The position numbers were made by a program, and so were the translations under genes. A model generated the notes under the pieces. It was not told the DNA's origin, did no database searches, and saw only the letters and a program-made list of their open reading frames with translations. Positions 27,240-35,971 of a DNA stretch of 64,000 nucleotides are shown here, piece by piece. Position 1 is the stretch's first letter. Each line of letters starts with the position of its first letter. The stretch comes from Prevotella sp. E15-22 (lineage in GTDB: Bacteria; Bacteroidota; Bacteroidia; Bacteroidales; Bacteroidaceae). The stretch lies in contig NZ_CP096247.1 of NCBI RefSeq assembly GCF_023204875.1, forward strand, positions 3,162,001 through 3,226,000, in the 5' to 3' direction.

Positions 27240-29840
27240 TTATATCTTGAAGGTCGCCTTGAACAGGGCAGTGCGTCCACAGAGGCCGTAGTCGTAGCTG
27301 TAGGTGTTCACGCCATCGTACACGGTGTAGGCATAGCTGCGCTGGTTCAGTAGGTTGGTGAGCTCCAGACGGAGGACGGCCTTCTTCAGCTTGTACTGCG
27401 CTGAGGCATTGAAGAGCGACATGTTTTTGTATTGGTTGGTGGTGATCTGACGACGCACATGGTCGTAGTCGAGCGAGATGTCGAGGACGGCAATGAGGAA
27501 CACGTGGATGGCACCACTGTGGGTGAGCGAGGTGACGTCGTTCTTGTTGTCGGCATAGCGCGACTGCGACCAGCCGTAGTTGATGTCGTACTTCAGCTCC
27601 AACCACGAGAGGGGCGTCAGGGCCACGTTGCTGTGGATGCTGTAGTTGCTGCTCTTGGTCTTGAAGACCTCGCCATTGACGGCCTGCTCACCACTTCCAA
27701 AGCCATAGCTGCCATCCAGACTGAACTTGGCAAAGAGCGTTGGGATGTTCTTGGTGGTGGCGAAGTTGAAACTCGTGGAGCGCGAACGCGTGTCGCGCTG
27801 CAGGGCCGAGCTGCTGATGTCGATGCCGCTGACACTCTGCGAATAGAGGGTGTTGTGCTTCGTCTCTGAGTGGCCAGCACCAAGGCTCAGCGTGAAATAT
27901 TGCATGGGCAACTGCCACTTCCAACTGCCCGACGTGTTCCAGTTGTTGCTCTCGCCAATGATGCCCGATGAGGTGCGCTCTGTGCGGTAGCCCACCTGCA
28001 TGGGGTTAGTGAGCAGCGTCATCATGTCGCCAATAGAGGTGCTGTAGTTCGACGAGAACGACAGCTTGCTGTTGGCTGAGAAGGTATAGCTCATGCTGAG
28101 CGAGGGGTTGATCACAGGCTTGGTGTAGTGGAGCTTGTTATAATAGAGTCCCTTGAGCGAGGCGCCCAGACCAGTACTCAGATAGAAGCGACGGTTGCGC
28201 GAATGAATCTCGAAGCCAGGATTCAGACTGGGGTTCACAGACCAGCCACGGATGTCATTAATAGACCCAGACCCACCCCCGGCCCCTCCCTGTGATGGAG
28301 GGGAGTAGACAGTCTCGAGGTCGTCGTAGGCGGCACTCACGCTGACAGGCAGATTGATTTTGAATGTCTTGCCGATGGGGATGTCGAACGACGAGCCGAG
28401 GTTCATCGAGAGCGTGGACGACTGGGCCGTCTGGCCATAGGCCTTACCATTGTCGTAGAACGACAGGCGCAGCATAGGCGTGCGCTTGAACGATATGCCT
28501 CCGTTCAGATAGCGATAGGCACCCTTGAGCGAACGGGATGACCAGTACACATTGTCGACCACCTCGAACGACGAGGCCTTCCTTCTCTGCTCTATCTGCT
28601 GCTGGTTGGCCAGCACGTCGCCCTCGTTCTGCTCGAACTTACCCTTCACCACAAAGGTCTCGTCGAGATAGGAGCGATCGGCATTCTTCTGATAGTTCAT
28701 CGACAGCTTGGGCAGGTGAATCTTCGTCAGCGGCGAGGTCTGCTCAGTCACCGTCACATAGCTGCCGTCGCCCGTCAGATAGGTGCTGCTCTGACCAATG
28801 TCGTGGGTGACACGCTGATAGCTATAGTCGGCATTCACCTTGAAGGTGGTGACAGAGTCGAGCTTGTTGATGGTGTTGATGGTGCCCATGGCATTGCGCT
28901 GATAGAGGTATTCGCCCTGTGGGGGGCGTCCACCGTCGAAGCCGCCAAAGAGACCTGTGGCACGGGTGCTCACCTCCGAGCTGCCATAGTGGTCGTAGAG
29001 GTCGGCCTTGGCGAACGACTTATAGTTGCCTGCCTTGGCCGAGCAGATGGTCTGAAAATTATCTGTGAACATCATGCCAGTGACGCCCAGCAAGGCCTGC
29101 AGACGGTCGTCGCCGTCCTGCATATAGCCTGCGCCAGCCTCTTCCTGGCCGAAGGGCTTGAACTTCGCCTTCTTGTTGAGTTTAATATTCATCGACACCT
29201 CGTCGCTGGGCTTGTCCTTGTCCATCTTACGGCCGTGGTGGTTGCGCACAATCTCCACCTGCGTCACATAGTCGGCAGGGAGGTTCCTCGTGGCCAGGTT
29301 GTATCGGCCGCCCAGCAGGTCGAGCCCCTCGATGTTGAACTGCGAGATGGGCTTACCCATATAGCTGATGGCACCACTCGTAGCCACGTCGACGCCAGGC
29401 AGGCGCTTCAGACCGTCCTCCAAGGTCACGTCGCCCTTGCCCAGGAACGACGCCAGGTTGTGCACCAGCGTATCGCCTCGCTGGCGCAGGGGGTTGCCTT
29501 TGATCTTCACCTCCTTCAGCGAGATGGTCTTGGGTGTCAGCACCATGTCGACTGTCTTCACCTTGCTGTTCAGTTCCAACTTCTCAGACTCCTTCTCGTA
29601 GCTCACATGACTGAACTGCAACTGGGTCTCGCCACTGGGCGTCTCCTTCAGACTCATGGTGTATTCACCACGCACGTTCGTGGTGGTGAAGGCCAGCGTC
29701 TTGCTGCCCTTCACCAACTTGACGATGACGTCGCTCACGGGCTTGTTCTGCAGGTTGATGACACGGCCCTTGACTTGCACCTGGGCCGATGCCATCAACG
29801 TCAGAGACAACAATATGATAAGGCTTATGAATCTTCTCAT
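27240..29840 (-). CDS. TonB-dependent-receptor-like outer-membrane beta-barrel with CarboxypepD_reg domain
   Basis: 866 aa. Signal peptide (ends ASAQ), CarboxypepD_reg-like sandwich about 22-105 (VKGRVINLQNKPVSDVIVKL, YTMSLKETPSG), plug-like segment (LEDGLKRLPGVDV, QFNIEGLDLLGGRYN, VTQVEIVRNHHGRK) and a barrel. Located in the middle of the GLPGLI operon. It starts at the stop of GLPGLI protein 5 (1-nt overlap), so the barrel and the GLPGLI proteins probably form one outer-membrane system. At about residues 511-526 a Gly/Pro-rich run (SPPSQGGAGGGSGS) is encoded by a palindromic repeat. Confidence 0.87.
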   Translation of the reverse strand: MRRFISLIILLSLTLMASAQVQVKGRVINLQNKPVSDVIVKLVKGSKTLAFTTTNVRGEYTMSLKETPSGETQLQFSHVSYEKESEKLELNSKVKTVDMVLTPKTISLKEVKIKGNPLRQRGDTLVHNLASFLGKGDVTLEDGLKRLPGVDVATSGAISYMGKPISQFNIEGLDLLGGRYNLATRNLPADYVTQVEIVRNHHGRKMDKDKPSDEVSMNIKLNKKAKFKPFGQEEAGAGYMQDGDDRLQALLGVTGMMFTDNFQTICSAKAGNYKSFAKADLYDHYGSSEVSTRATGLFGGFDGGRPPQGEYLYQRNAMGTINTINKLDSVTTFKVNADYSYQRVTHDIGQSSTYLTGDGSYVTVTEQTSPLTKIHLPKLSMNYQKNADRSYLDETFVVKGKFEQNEGDVLANQQQIEQRRKASSFEVVDNVYWSSRSLKGAYRYLNGGISFKRTPMLRLSFYDNGKAYGQTAQSSTLSMNLGSSFDIPIGKTFKINLPVSVSAAYDDLETVYSPPSQGGAGGGSGSINDIRGWSVNPSLNPGFEIHSRNRRFYLSTGLGASLKGLYYNKLHYTKPVINPSLSMSYTFSANSKLSFSSNYSTSIGDMMTLLTNPMQVGYRTERTSSGIIGESNNWNTSGSWKWQLPMQYFTLSLGAGHSETKHNTLYSQSVSGIDISSSALQRDTRSRSTSFNFATTKNIPTLFAKFSLDGSYGFGSGEQAVNGEVFKTKSSNYSIHSNVALTPLSWLELKYDINYGWSQSRYADNKNDVTSLTHSGAIHVFLIAVLDISLDYDHVRRQITTNQYKNMSLFNASAQYKLKKAVLRLELTNLLNQRSYAYTVYDGVNTYSYDYGLCGRTALFKATFKI
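28264..28305. repeat. GC-rich palindromic repeat inserted in frame in the barrel gene
   Basis: CCCCTCC / GGAGGGG arms around CTGTGAT with an adjoining CCCACCCCCGG run. In the minus-strand gene it encodes SPPSQGGAGGGSGS. The palindrome matches the style of the intergenic one at 12456-12473, as if a dispersed intergenic element had landed in a surface loop without breaking the frame. Confidence 0.6.
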
Positions 29841-30682
29841 TATTCTTTTTCAAGGGGTTGATAAACGTGGCCCTTATGAAGCACGGGCATCCAATTGACA
29901 AAAAGGGCATCAAACTGTTTCAATACCGTTACTTGCGCATTGGGGATAGTCTTCACCAGCTCGTTGAACTCGGGCAGATAATAGACGGGGTTCTTGACAT
30001 ATTGCTTATTGCCATAGATATCAGTGCGATACTTCAACAACTTTTTGTAACTGAGTTGACGGGCCTCTGGATTAGGCTTATAGGTGATAGGCTCCGACTG
30101 CTGAAGCACCTGCGTCAGGACGAAGGAGTGGGCACCACTCTCGGCCTTGACAATGAGGCCTGGCAGGCCACGCAGGCGCCAAGGGCCTGCCGACGAGGGA
30201 ATCTCTTCTGTATAATACGCCTGCCATGTGAGTCCACGATACGTGGTCGTGGCCTTCTGACATAGATAGTCGCCCACACGAAGGGTGTCGTCAGTCAGCG
30301 TCCACTGCAGCTCTGGCGTGGGTTCCTTGCCCTCGAACTCGTTAGGAAAGATCAGTTCGCGCGAGGTAGTCTGTCCCTCAGGCCATCCTATCCATACCGT
30401 CGGCATGTGCAGGTAAGCCTCCTGATAGAATTTTCCTTCGGCTTCTAACGACGGCTCCTTCAGCGACGATTGCGACCAGGGCATGGACTTCGTCATCGTT
30501 CGTCCCACCTGCACCACGACCTCCATCGCATCCACAACAGTCTCTCCCTCATTGTTCTGCGTCTTGCATTGATAGTCGTAAACAGCCAGGAACTGCGCTG
30601 TGTCAATCACTTCTTCCTGTGCATGGGCCTGCATGCCCACCAGAAGGGTGATGGCGCCAAATATGAACATATGCTTTTTCAT
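29840..30682 (-). CDS. GLPGLI-family exported protein 5
   Basis: 280 aa using the ATG at 30682 (signal peptide MKKHMFIFGAITLLVGMQAHA). An in-frame ATG six codons earlier would overlap the previous gene by 14 nt. Motifs: TAQFLAVYDYQCKTQNNEG, GDYLCQKATTTYRGLTWQAYY, GPWRLRG and GLPGLIVKAESGAH, tail HVYQPLEKE. Followed with a 1-nt overlap by the barrel gene. Function unknown. Confidence 0.9.
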   Translation of the reverse strand: MKKHMFIFGAITLLVGMQAHAQEEVIDTAQFLAVYDYQCKTQNNEGETVVDAMEVVVQVGRTMTKSMPWSQSSLKEPSLEAEGKFYQEAYLHMPTVWIGWPEGQTTSRELIFPNEFEGKEPTPELQWTLTDDTLRVGDYLCQKATTTYRGLTWQAYYTEEIPSSAGPWRLRGLPGLIVKAESGAHSFVLTQVLQQSEPITYKPNPEARQLSYKKLLKYRTDIYGNKQYVKNPVYYLPEFNELVKTIPNAQVTVLKQFDALFVNWMPVLHKGHVYQPLEKE

Positions 30683-30686
30683 TGTC

Positions 30687-31073
30687 CTATTGAATTTCAA
30701 GGGGTTGATATTGATGGGCTTTATTCAGGATGACAACGCCTGCCACGCTGTTCACAGAACTACCAGAAGCGCCACTGTAATGCTTCTCAACATATCCAAA
30801 GGCATTCATCGCATCGGGGGCATAGTAGGTGTCTATGATATCGTCTCTTTCGTGCTTCTGCCTCTTATAATCGTTATAAGGAAAGCATTTGGTGATGCCA
30901 TCGGCCGCCTGAACAGCCAGGAACAGGGAGTCGACCACTGGCTGTCCGTCAGCATCGACAGTCTTACATTCATAGAGATAGACAGCTGTAAACGCAGAAT
31001 GGCTAAGCGTGTCGGTTTGAGCTCCAGCAGCCATGGCTACTGAAAGCAACATAATGGTTAGGAACTTTTTCAT
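30687..31073 (-). CDS. core-less GLPGLI-like exported protein
   Basis: 128 aa. It has the family signal peptide (MKKFLTIMLLSVAMAAGAQ), the N-terminal pattern HSAFTAVYLYECKTVDADG and the shared C-terminal tail HQYQPLEIQ, but lacks the whole central part with the WxxWY and GPWKLRGLPGLI motifs. Reading frame is intact with short spacing on both sides, so this looks like a maintained short form or an in-frame internal deletion, not a decaying gene. Confidence 0.75.
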   Translation of the reverse strand: MKKFLTIMLLSVAMAAGAQTDTLSHSAFTAVYLYECKTVDADGQPVVDSLFLAVQAADGITKCFPYNDYKRQKHERDDIIDTYYAPDAMNAFGYVEKHYSGASGSSVNSVAGVVILNKAHQYQPLEIQ

Positions 31074-31085
31074 ATGATTTGGGAT

Positions 31086-32627
31086 TTATTGTAATCGATA
31101 ATGAAGGGGATAAGTGACTCTGGCTCTTACCACATGACCATTCTGGCGGCCTGGCTTCCAACGGCCTGGCACATCTCTAACAAGGTCGCTAACAAGTTTC
31201 TCGGCTGAGGACTTCCAGATCTGCATAATCCTTTCAATCTCCTCGTCTTGGGCAACCTTTGGCCTGTTTTTTTGAGCTGCTGTAATCGTAGCTATAACCT
31301 CTTCCTTGGTGTCAACGGCAAATTGAGACCTGATATTGGATATCGAGCCGTCCTTCTCAACAATAAATGAAATGAGAAGTGCGCCTTGAAGACCATAGTC
31401 TGTGACTTCTTCTGGATAATTGATATGCTGGGAGATATACTTCTGAATGTCATTCATGTCGCCATCATACTCTGGCATCTCCTCACAGATTTCCCATACT
31501 ATATCATCTTCAATATTGTCCTGAGTCGCCTCAGAAGCAGCTTCTTTGGCTGCATCTTTGGTGCCTATCTCAACGACACCATCCTTGCCTCGTTCGCCAT
31601 AGATCCTTGTGGCTGCTCCATCCTTGAGTACCGTTATGTGGTCTATATCTTCCTGGGGCAACTGCATGACACGCTCAGACTCCACCTCTACGCCATCAAG
31701 CATGAAAAGCGGCTCGACCACGGGCGTGGCTGAGATGAGGAGCGAGAAGATGAGCAGGGGCACAACATAGAGTGCCTTACTGCGCATCCAGGGATTAGAG
31801 CTGGGGCGCTTCATCATACTGATACGCTTGGCCACGTGACTGCGATTGAAGTTGTTGGCAAAGGCATAGGTGGTGTTGGCCAAGGCCTTGCGCACCAGCA
31901 AGGTCTGATAGGCCACCTGCGAGATGCCTTGGTGCAGCACGTGGTTGTCGGCCTCATACTCATGCACATCGCGCAGACTGGAGCCTAACTTATAGACAAA
32001 GGGATTCCACCATTGCAAAGCCTCAACAAGGGTGAGCAGGAGGATATCATAGGAATGGCGGCAGACGATATGGGCACGTTCGTGCAACAGGATGGTGCGT
32101 CCATTCTGCTTATAGTCGTCATCACAGATATAGATATTGCGCATCCAACTGAAGGGGGCGCCATCGCCCACATGACAATAAACGGTGATATGGTCGTCTT
32201 CCTCCTCGCGCCACAGGCAACCATGATGCATGGCCTGACGGACCTGGAACATCTGGAACAAACGCAGACAGAACACCAGCAACACACCTATTATATATAT
32301 CCAGGCAACACACGCCTGCCATTCCCACGTTGTTGGGGTCTCTGTCATCGTTATCGTCGTCATCGCATCTGGATTGATGATGGCCTCCGTCTGCTGAACA
32401 AACGCCTGCGTGCTGACAATAGCGGTGCCTGCGCCTCCTAACTGTGCCAGACCTTCTGGCTGGGCAATCTTACAGAGAGGCTGCACCAATGCCAAGAGAA
32501 GGATTGAAAGCAACGTCAGGCGGTTTAACCTGAAGAAACGCTCTTTTCGCAACATCAGCGTGTAAGGCAGATAGAGCAACGTGAGCACAAAGGCTGACTT
32601 GAGGGTGTAAACAAGGAGTGCTGTCAT
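31086..32627 (-). CDS. M56 (BlaR1/MecR1-type) membrane peptidase with plug-like segment and TonB C-terminal domain
   Basis: 513 aa. N-terminal TM helices (about 5-25, 35-55, 105-125) and the M56 zinc motif LLHERAHIVCRHSYD (HExxH), with TM4 after about residue 270. The extracytoplasmic part carries MLDGVEVESERVM...VLKDGAATRIYGERG and DGVVEIGT, which copies the SusC plug signature, and ends in a TonB_C-like domain (YPEEVTDYGLQGALLISFIVEKDGSI). In BlaR1 systems signal binding activates the protease, which inactivates the BlaI repressor encoded 3 nt upstream. Here the outer part suggests a TonB-style contact with an outer-membrane barrel. Confidence 0.88.
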   Translation of the reverse strand: MTALLVYTLKSAFVLTLLYLPYTLMLRKERFFRLNRLTLLSILLLALVQPLCKIAQPEGLAQLGGAGTAIVSTQAFVQQTEAIINPDAMTTITMTETPTTWEWQACVAWIYIIGVLLVFCLRLFQMFQVRQAMHHGCLWREEEDDHITVYCHVGDGAPFSWMRNIYICDDDYKQNGRTILLHERAHIVCRHSYDILLLTLVEALQWWNPFVYKLGSSLRDVHEYEADNHVLHQGISQVAYQTLLVRKALANTTYAFANNFNRSHVAKRISMMKRPSSNPWMRSKALYVVPLLIFSLLISATPVVEPLFMLDGVEVESERVMQLPQEDIDHITVLKDGAATRIYGERGKDGVVEIGTKDAAKEAASEATQDNIEDDIVWEICEEMPEYDGDMNDIQKYISQHINYPEEVTDYGLQGALLISFIVEKDGSISNIRSQFAVDTKEEVIATITAAQKNRPKVAQDEEIERIMQIWKSSAEKLVSDLVRDVPGRWKPGRQNGHVVRARVTYPLHYRLQ

Positions 32628-32630
32628 TAG

Positions 32631-33011
32631 TTAAACTTCTTTGAGTTGGTTAAATAATTCTTTGATATCGTCTTCTGTCAGATGCTCCTCCTCAACGAAG
32701 AAACTGAGCATATTCCTGAGACTACTGCCAAAATAGTTCTTCTTCACCTCCTGCATGGCCTTGCGGGTATATTCCACACGGGTGATCATGGGCATATACT
32801 GGTGGGTCTTGCCTTCGCCTTTGTTCTTGAAAAAGTCCACATAGCCTTTCTCGTGCAGCACCTTCAGATAGGTGGCTACAGTGGTATAGGCAGGCTTCGG
32901 CTCTTCCCAACGGTCCAGGATGTCCCAGGCACATGCAGCATGGCCCAGGTCCCAAAGGATTGACATCACTTGAAATTCTGTCTTAGTTAGCGCATTGTCA
33001 CTTTTCTTCAT
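32631..33011 (-). CDS. BlaI/MecI/CopY-family transcriptional repressor
   Basis: 126 aa from the ATG at 33011. A longer frame would need a TTG at 33038 that lies in a -7-like box (TTTCTTTGC at 33035-33043). Winged-helix: LTKTEFQVMSILWDLGHAACAWDILD, YTTVATYLKVLHEKGYV and the wing TKxGEGKTHQYMPM-like segment are diagnostic. It heads the ten-gene GLPGLI operon and is 3 nt from the M56 gene, so it presumably represses this operon and is relieved by the M56 protein. Confidence 0.92.
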   Translation of the reverse strand: MKKSDNALTKTEFQVMSILWDLGHAACAWDILDRWEEPKPAYTTVATYLKVLHEKGYVDFFKNKGEGKTHQYMPMITRVEYTRKAMQEVKKNYFGSSLRNMLSFFVEEEHLTEDDIKELFNQLKEV

Positions 33012-33134
33012 CGGTCTGGTTATTGATTCTGTATGCAAAGAAAAAGGAAAATGCTAAATCTCGCAACTTTCCGATATACAAAATCACACCACCACCCGTA
33101 TTTTAACTTTTATTCTTAGAAATGAAACAATATT

Positions 33135-34040
33135 TTACATATAAGCAGCAAAGGCAATCACCGCAAGGACAGCAATTACCATCATGAAAACAGCAAAGAA
33201 AAAGATGACGAACGACACTACGCCAGCCATGATTGTACGCCAGTAGGAATAGCCAGAAAACTGTTTCAGGGCCAGGATTGCCAGCACATATGTCAATAGT
33301 TCCAGCCATACCACGTTGACACAAAAGAAGCCTCCGACAGCCGACACGATGTTGATCATGTTGGTGATATAGATGAGTGCCACGAAGAACTCTGGAAACT
33401 TAATATCGGGAATGGTAGGACAGTGGCGATGAAACAGATAGAGAGGCAGCGAGAGCATCAGCAGTCCCATGAGCAGGAATAAGGTCTTATGATTCTCCAT
33501 GAAATCATAAAAGTCTGTGAAAGAAGCATTGATCTTCTTTCCCATCTTTGTTCCAGGAGATTCCTCTGCATCCGCAGTAGCATTGTCATCAACCGATATC
33601 GATGTCGCCTCAGGCACGCCAAGACCCTTCTCAAAGGTCTCCACCGTTGTCTTGAAGCGATTCTCGCCCTTGATATTCAGGCCGCCTTCCACCAAGATAG
33701 ACAAGGCTGCAATGAGGAAGAACATCTTGAATGGTGGGAAATAGGCCATCTGCATGCCACCCAGATAGTCGCGAATCATATAGCCTGGGCGCAACAGCAG
33801 GTCGCGAATGGTGCGAAACATACCACGGTTACCCAGTCCCCACACATCGAGAAACAGCAAGAAGGCCGTTTTCAAAGAATAGCGGCCAACGACGGCCGAC
33901 TGTCCACAACGAGGACAGTAGTTGCCCTGGAATGTAGTGCCGCAAGTAGCACAAGTGTGCTCCTCCTGCGAGAGTGGTTTCACCTGATAAGGCTGTTTCT
34001 GCCACTCCTTAAAAGCATGGTATCTCTCTTTTAGGTTCAT
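33135..34040 (-). CDS. DUF3667 membrane protein with N-terminal zinc ribbon
   Basis: 301 aa. N-terminal zinc ribbon CATCGTTFQGNYCPRCGQ (about 30-47, two CxxC pairs) followed by the DUF3667 region (RYSLKTAFLLFLDVWGLGNRGMFRTI, LLLRPGYMIRDYLGGMQ, YFPPFKMFFLIAALSIL) and about five TM helices. This family is common in Bacteroidetes and of unknown function. Stands alone between BlaI and pckA, both minus strand. Confidence 0.88.
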   Translation of the reverse strand: MNLKERYHAFKEWQKQPYQVKPLSQEEHTCATCGTTFQGNYCPRCGQSAVVGRYSLKTAFLLFLDVWGLGNRGMFRTIRDLLLRPGYMIRDYLGGMQMAYFPPFKMFFLIAALSILVEGGLNIKGENRFKTTVETFEKGLGVPEATSISVDDNATADAEESPGTKMGKKINASFTDFYDFMENHKTLFLLMGLLMLSLPLYLFHRHCPTIPDIKFPEFFVALIYITNMINIVSAVGGFFCVNVVWLELLTYVLAILALKQFSGYSYWRTIMAGVVSFVIFFFAVFMMVIAVLAVIAFAAYM

Positions 34041-34075
34041 CGGTCTGATAGGTCTTATGGATTAGTAAAAACAAA

Positions 34076-34112
34076 AACAGGCATCTGCACGTTGATAGTG
34101 TAGATGCCTGTT
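34076..34112 (-). terminator. intrinsic terminator of pckA
   Basis: 15-bp stem AACAGGCATCTGCAC / GTGTAGATGCCTGTT (one mismatch) and, on the minus strand, a TTTTTGTTTTT tract. Confidence 0.8.
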
Positions 34113-34134
34113 GCTGTATTCTCAAATAAGTATT

Positions 34135-35748
34135 TTAGAGTTTAGGACCAGCAGCTACCAGAGCCTTACCAGCCTCGTTACCCTCGTACTTCTTGAAGTT
34201 CTTGATGAAGCGAGCAGCCAGATCCTTAGCCTTCTCTTCCCACTCGTTGCGGTTCTGATAAGTGTCGCGAGGATCAAGGATGCCCCATGCCACACCATTG
34301 AGCTGTGTGGGAACCTCGAAGTTGAAGTAAGGAATCTTCTTGGTAGGAGCGTTCAGGATGTCGCCATTCAGGATAGCGTCGATGATACCACGAGTATCGC
34401 GGATAGAGATACGCTTGCCAGTACCGTTCCAACCAGTGTTCACGAGGTATGCCTTAGCACCGCTCTTCTCCATCTTCTTAACCAGCTCCTCAGCATACTT
34501 TGTGGGGTGCAGCTCGAGGAATGCCTGGCCGAAGCAAGCAGAGAAAGTAGGAGTGGGCTCAGTGATGCCACGCTCAGTACCAGCCAACTTAGCAGTGAAA
34601 CCGCTCAGGAAGTAGTACTTGGTCTGCTCAGGAGTCAGGATAGATACGGGAGGCAGTACGCCGAATGCGTCAGCTGACAGGAAGATAACGTTCTTAGCGT
34701 CAGGACCAGCACTCTTACCGTTCACCTTCTTAACAACCTTCTCGATGTGGTCGATAGGATAAGATACACGAGTATTCTCAGTTACGCTCTTATCAGCGAA
34801 GTCGATCTTACCAGCCTCGTCAACAGTTACGTTCTCGAGCAGAGCGTTGCGACGGATAGCGTTGTAGATATCGGGCTCAGACTCCTTGTCGAGGTTGATA
34901 ACCTTGGCATAGCAGCCACCCTCGAGGTTGAACACACCCTCGTCGTCCCATCCGTGCTCGTCGTCACCAATCAGCAGACGCTTAGGATCAGTTGACAGAG
35001 TGGTCTTACCAGTACCAGACAGACCGAAGAAGATAGCGGTGTTCTTACCCTCCATATCGGTGTTAGCAGAGCAGTGCATAGAAGCGATGCCCTGGAGAGG
35101 CAGATAGTAGTTCTGCATTGAGAACATACCCTTCTTCATCTCACCACCGTACCAAGTGTTGATGATCACCTGCTCGCGGCTTGTGGTGTTGAAAGCGACA
35201 CAAGTCTCTGAGTTCAGACCCAGCTCCTTGTAGTTCTCAACCTTAGCCTTAGAAGCGTTATAGATGACGAAGTTAGGCTCGAAGTTCTCCAGCTCCTCAG
35301 CGGTGGGCTGAATGAACATATTGGTAACGAAGTGAGCCTGCCAAGCAACCTCAACGATGAAGCGAACAGCCAGGCGAGTACCCTCGTTAGCGCCGCAGAA
35401 TGCGTCAACAACATACAGCTCCTTGTTGCAGAGCTCCTTAACAGCGATGTCCTTAACCTTGGCCCAAACCTCCTCGGTCATGGGGTGGTTATCGTTCTTG
35501 TACTCCTCTGAAGTCCACCAAACCTTATCCTGGCTCTGTGCGTCCTTCACGATGTACTTGTCCTTAGGCGAACGACCAGTATAAATACCAGTCATCACGT
35601 TAACAGCGTTCAACTCGGTGTTCTGACCCTTGTCATAACCAGTCAGACCAGCCTTAGTCTCCTCTGCGAAGAGCGTCTCATACGAAGGATTGTGAGCAAT
35701 CACGGTAGAACCGGTGATGCCATACTGTGTCAAATCTAACTTTGCCAT
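34135..35748 (-). CDS. pckA: phosphoenolpyruvate carboxykinase (ATP)
   Basis: 537 aa, usual length for the ATP-dependent enzyme. P-loop [11 protein letters not shown], the metal/adenine region [24 protein letters not shown], oxaloacetate-site Arg in TGRSPKDK and the C-terminal [19 protein letters not shown]. It interconverts oxaloacetate and PEP. In gut/rumen Bacteroidales it runs toward oxaloacetate for the succinate/propionate pathway. Codon use is strongly biased (highly expressed gene). Own promoter and terminator. Confidence 0.97.
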   Translation of the reverse strand: MAKLDLTQYGITGSTVIAHNPSYETLFAEETKAGLTGYDKGQNTELNAVNVMTGIYTGRSPKDKYIVKDAQSQDKVWWTSEEYKNDNHPMTEEVWAKVKDIAVKELCNKELYVVDAFCGANEGTRLAVRFIVEVAWQAHFVTNMFIQPTAEELENFEPNFVIYNASKAKVENYKELGLNSETCVAFNTTSREQVIINTWYGGEMKKGMFSMQNYYLPLQGIASMHCSANTDMEGKNTAIFFGLSGTGKTTLSTDPKRLLIGDDEHGWDDEGVFNLEGGCYAKVINLDKESEPDIYNAIRRNALLENVTVDEAGKIDFADKSVTENTRVSYPIDHIEKVVKKVNGKSAGPDAKNVIFLSADAFGVLPPVSILTPEQTKYYFLSGFTAKLAGTERGITEPTPTFSACFGQAFLELHPTKYAEELVKKMEKSGAKAYLVNTGWNGTGKRISIRDTRGIIDAILNGDILNAPTKKIPYFNFEVPTQLNGVAWGILDPRDTYQNRNEWEEKAKDLAARFIKNFKKYEGNEAGKALVAAGPKL

Positions 35749-35796
35749 TTGTTTATTTGTTTATTTAAAAATGAAATTTCGTCTATTTTAACGGGT

Positions 35797-35805
35797 GCAA
35801 AGGTA
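35797..35805 (-). promoter_or_regulatory. -7 box for pckA
   Basis: GCAAAGGTA on plus, TACCTTTGC on minus, about 48 nt before the ATG. Confidence 0.65.
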
Positions 35806-35944
35806 CGAAATAATTATGAGTTACAAGTTAATAGTTTGGAAATTATGTGCGCACACAAACCTTTTTTATGTTAAAGTATCTCAAAACAGACCTTAAAAAG
35901 ATGGTTTTGCAACCCGCAGTTTACAATTATCTCAAAATAATTCT

Positions 35945-35953
35945 TACCTTTGC
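35945..35953 (+). promoter_or_regulatory. -7 box for upp
   Basis: TACCTTTGC, 18 nt before the upp ATG. Confidence 0.65.
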
Positions 35954-35971
35954 AAGCAAAAATCTACAATT

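Noticed and set aside
27208..27606. Extended start of GLPGLI protein 4 giving 437 aa
   Set aside because: The extra 133 residues are a shadow frame over the end of the TonB-type gene. The ATG at 27207 gives a clean signal peptide and the normal family length.
28716..29861. 381-aa plus-strand ORF
   Set aside because: Entirely antisense to the 866-aa barrel gene, with His/Val/Leu-rich shadow composition and no recognisable domain.
31086..33011. Beta-lactam resistance locus (BlaI/BlaR1)
   Set aside because: No beta-lactamase or penicillin-binding protein in the operon, and the outer part of the M56 protein is plug/TonB-like, not a penicillin-binding sensor domain.
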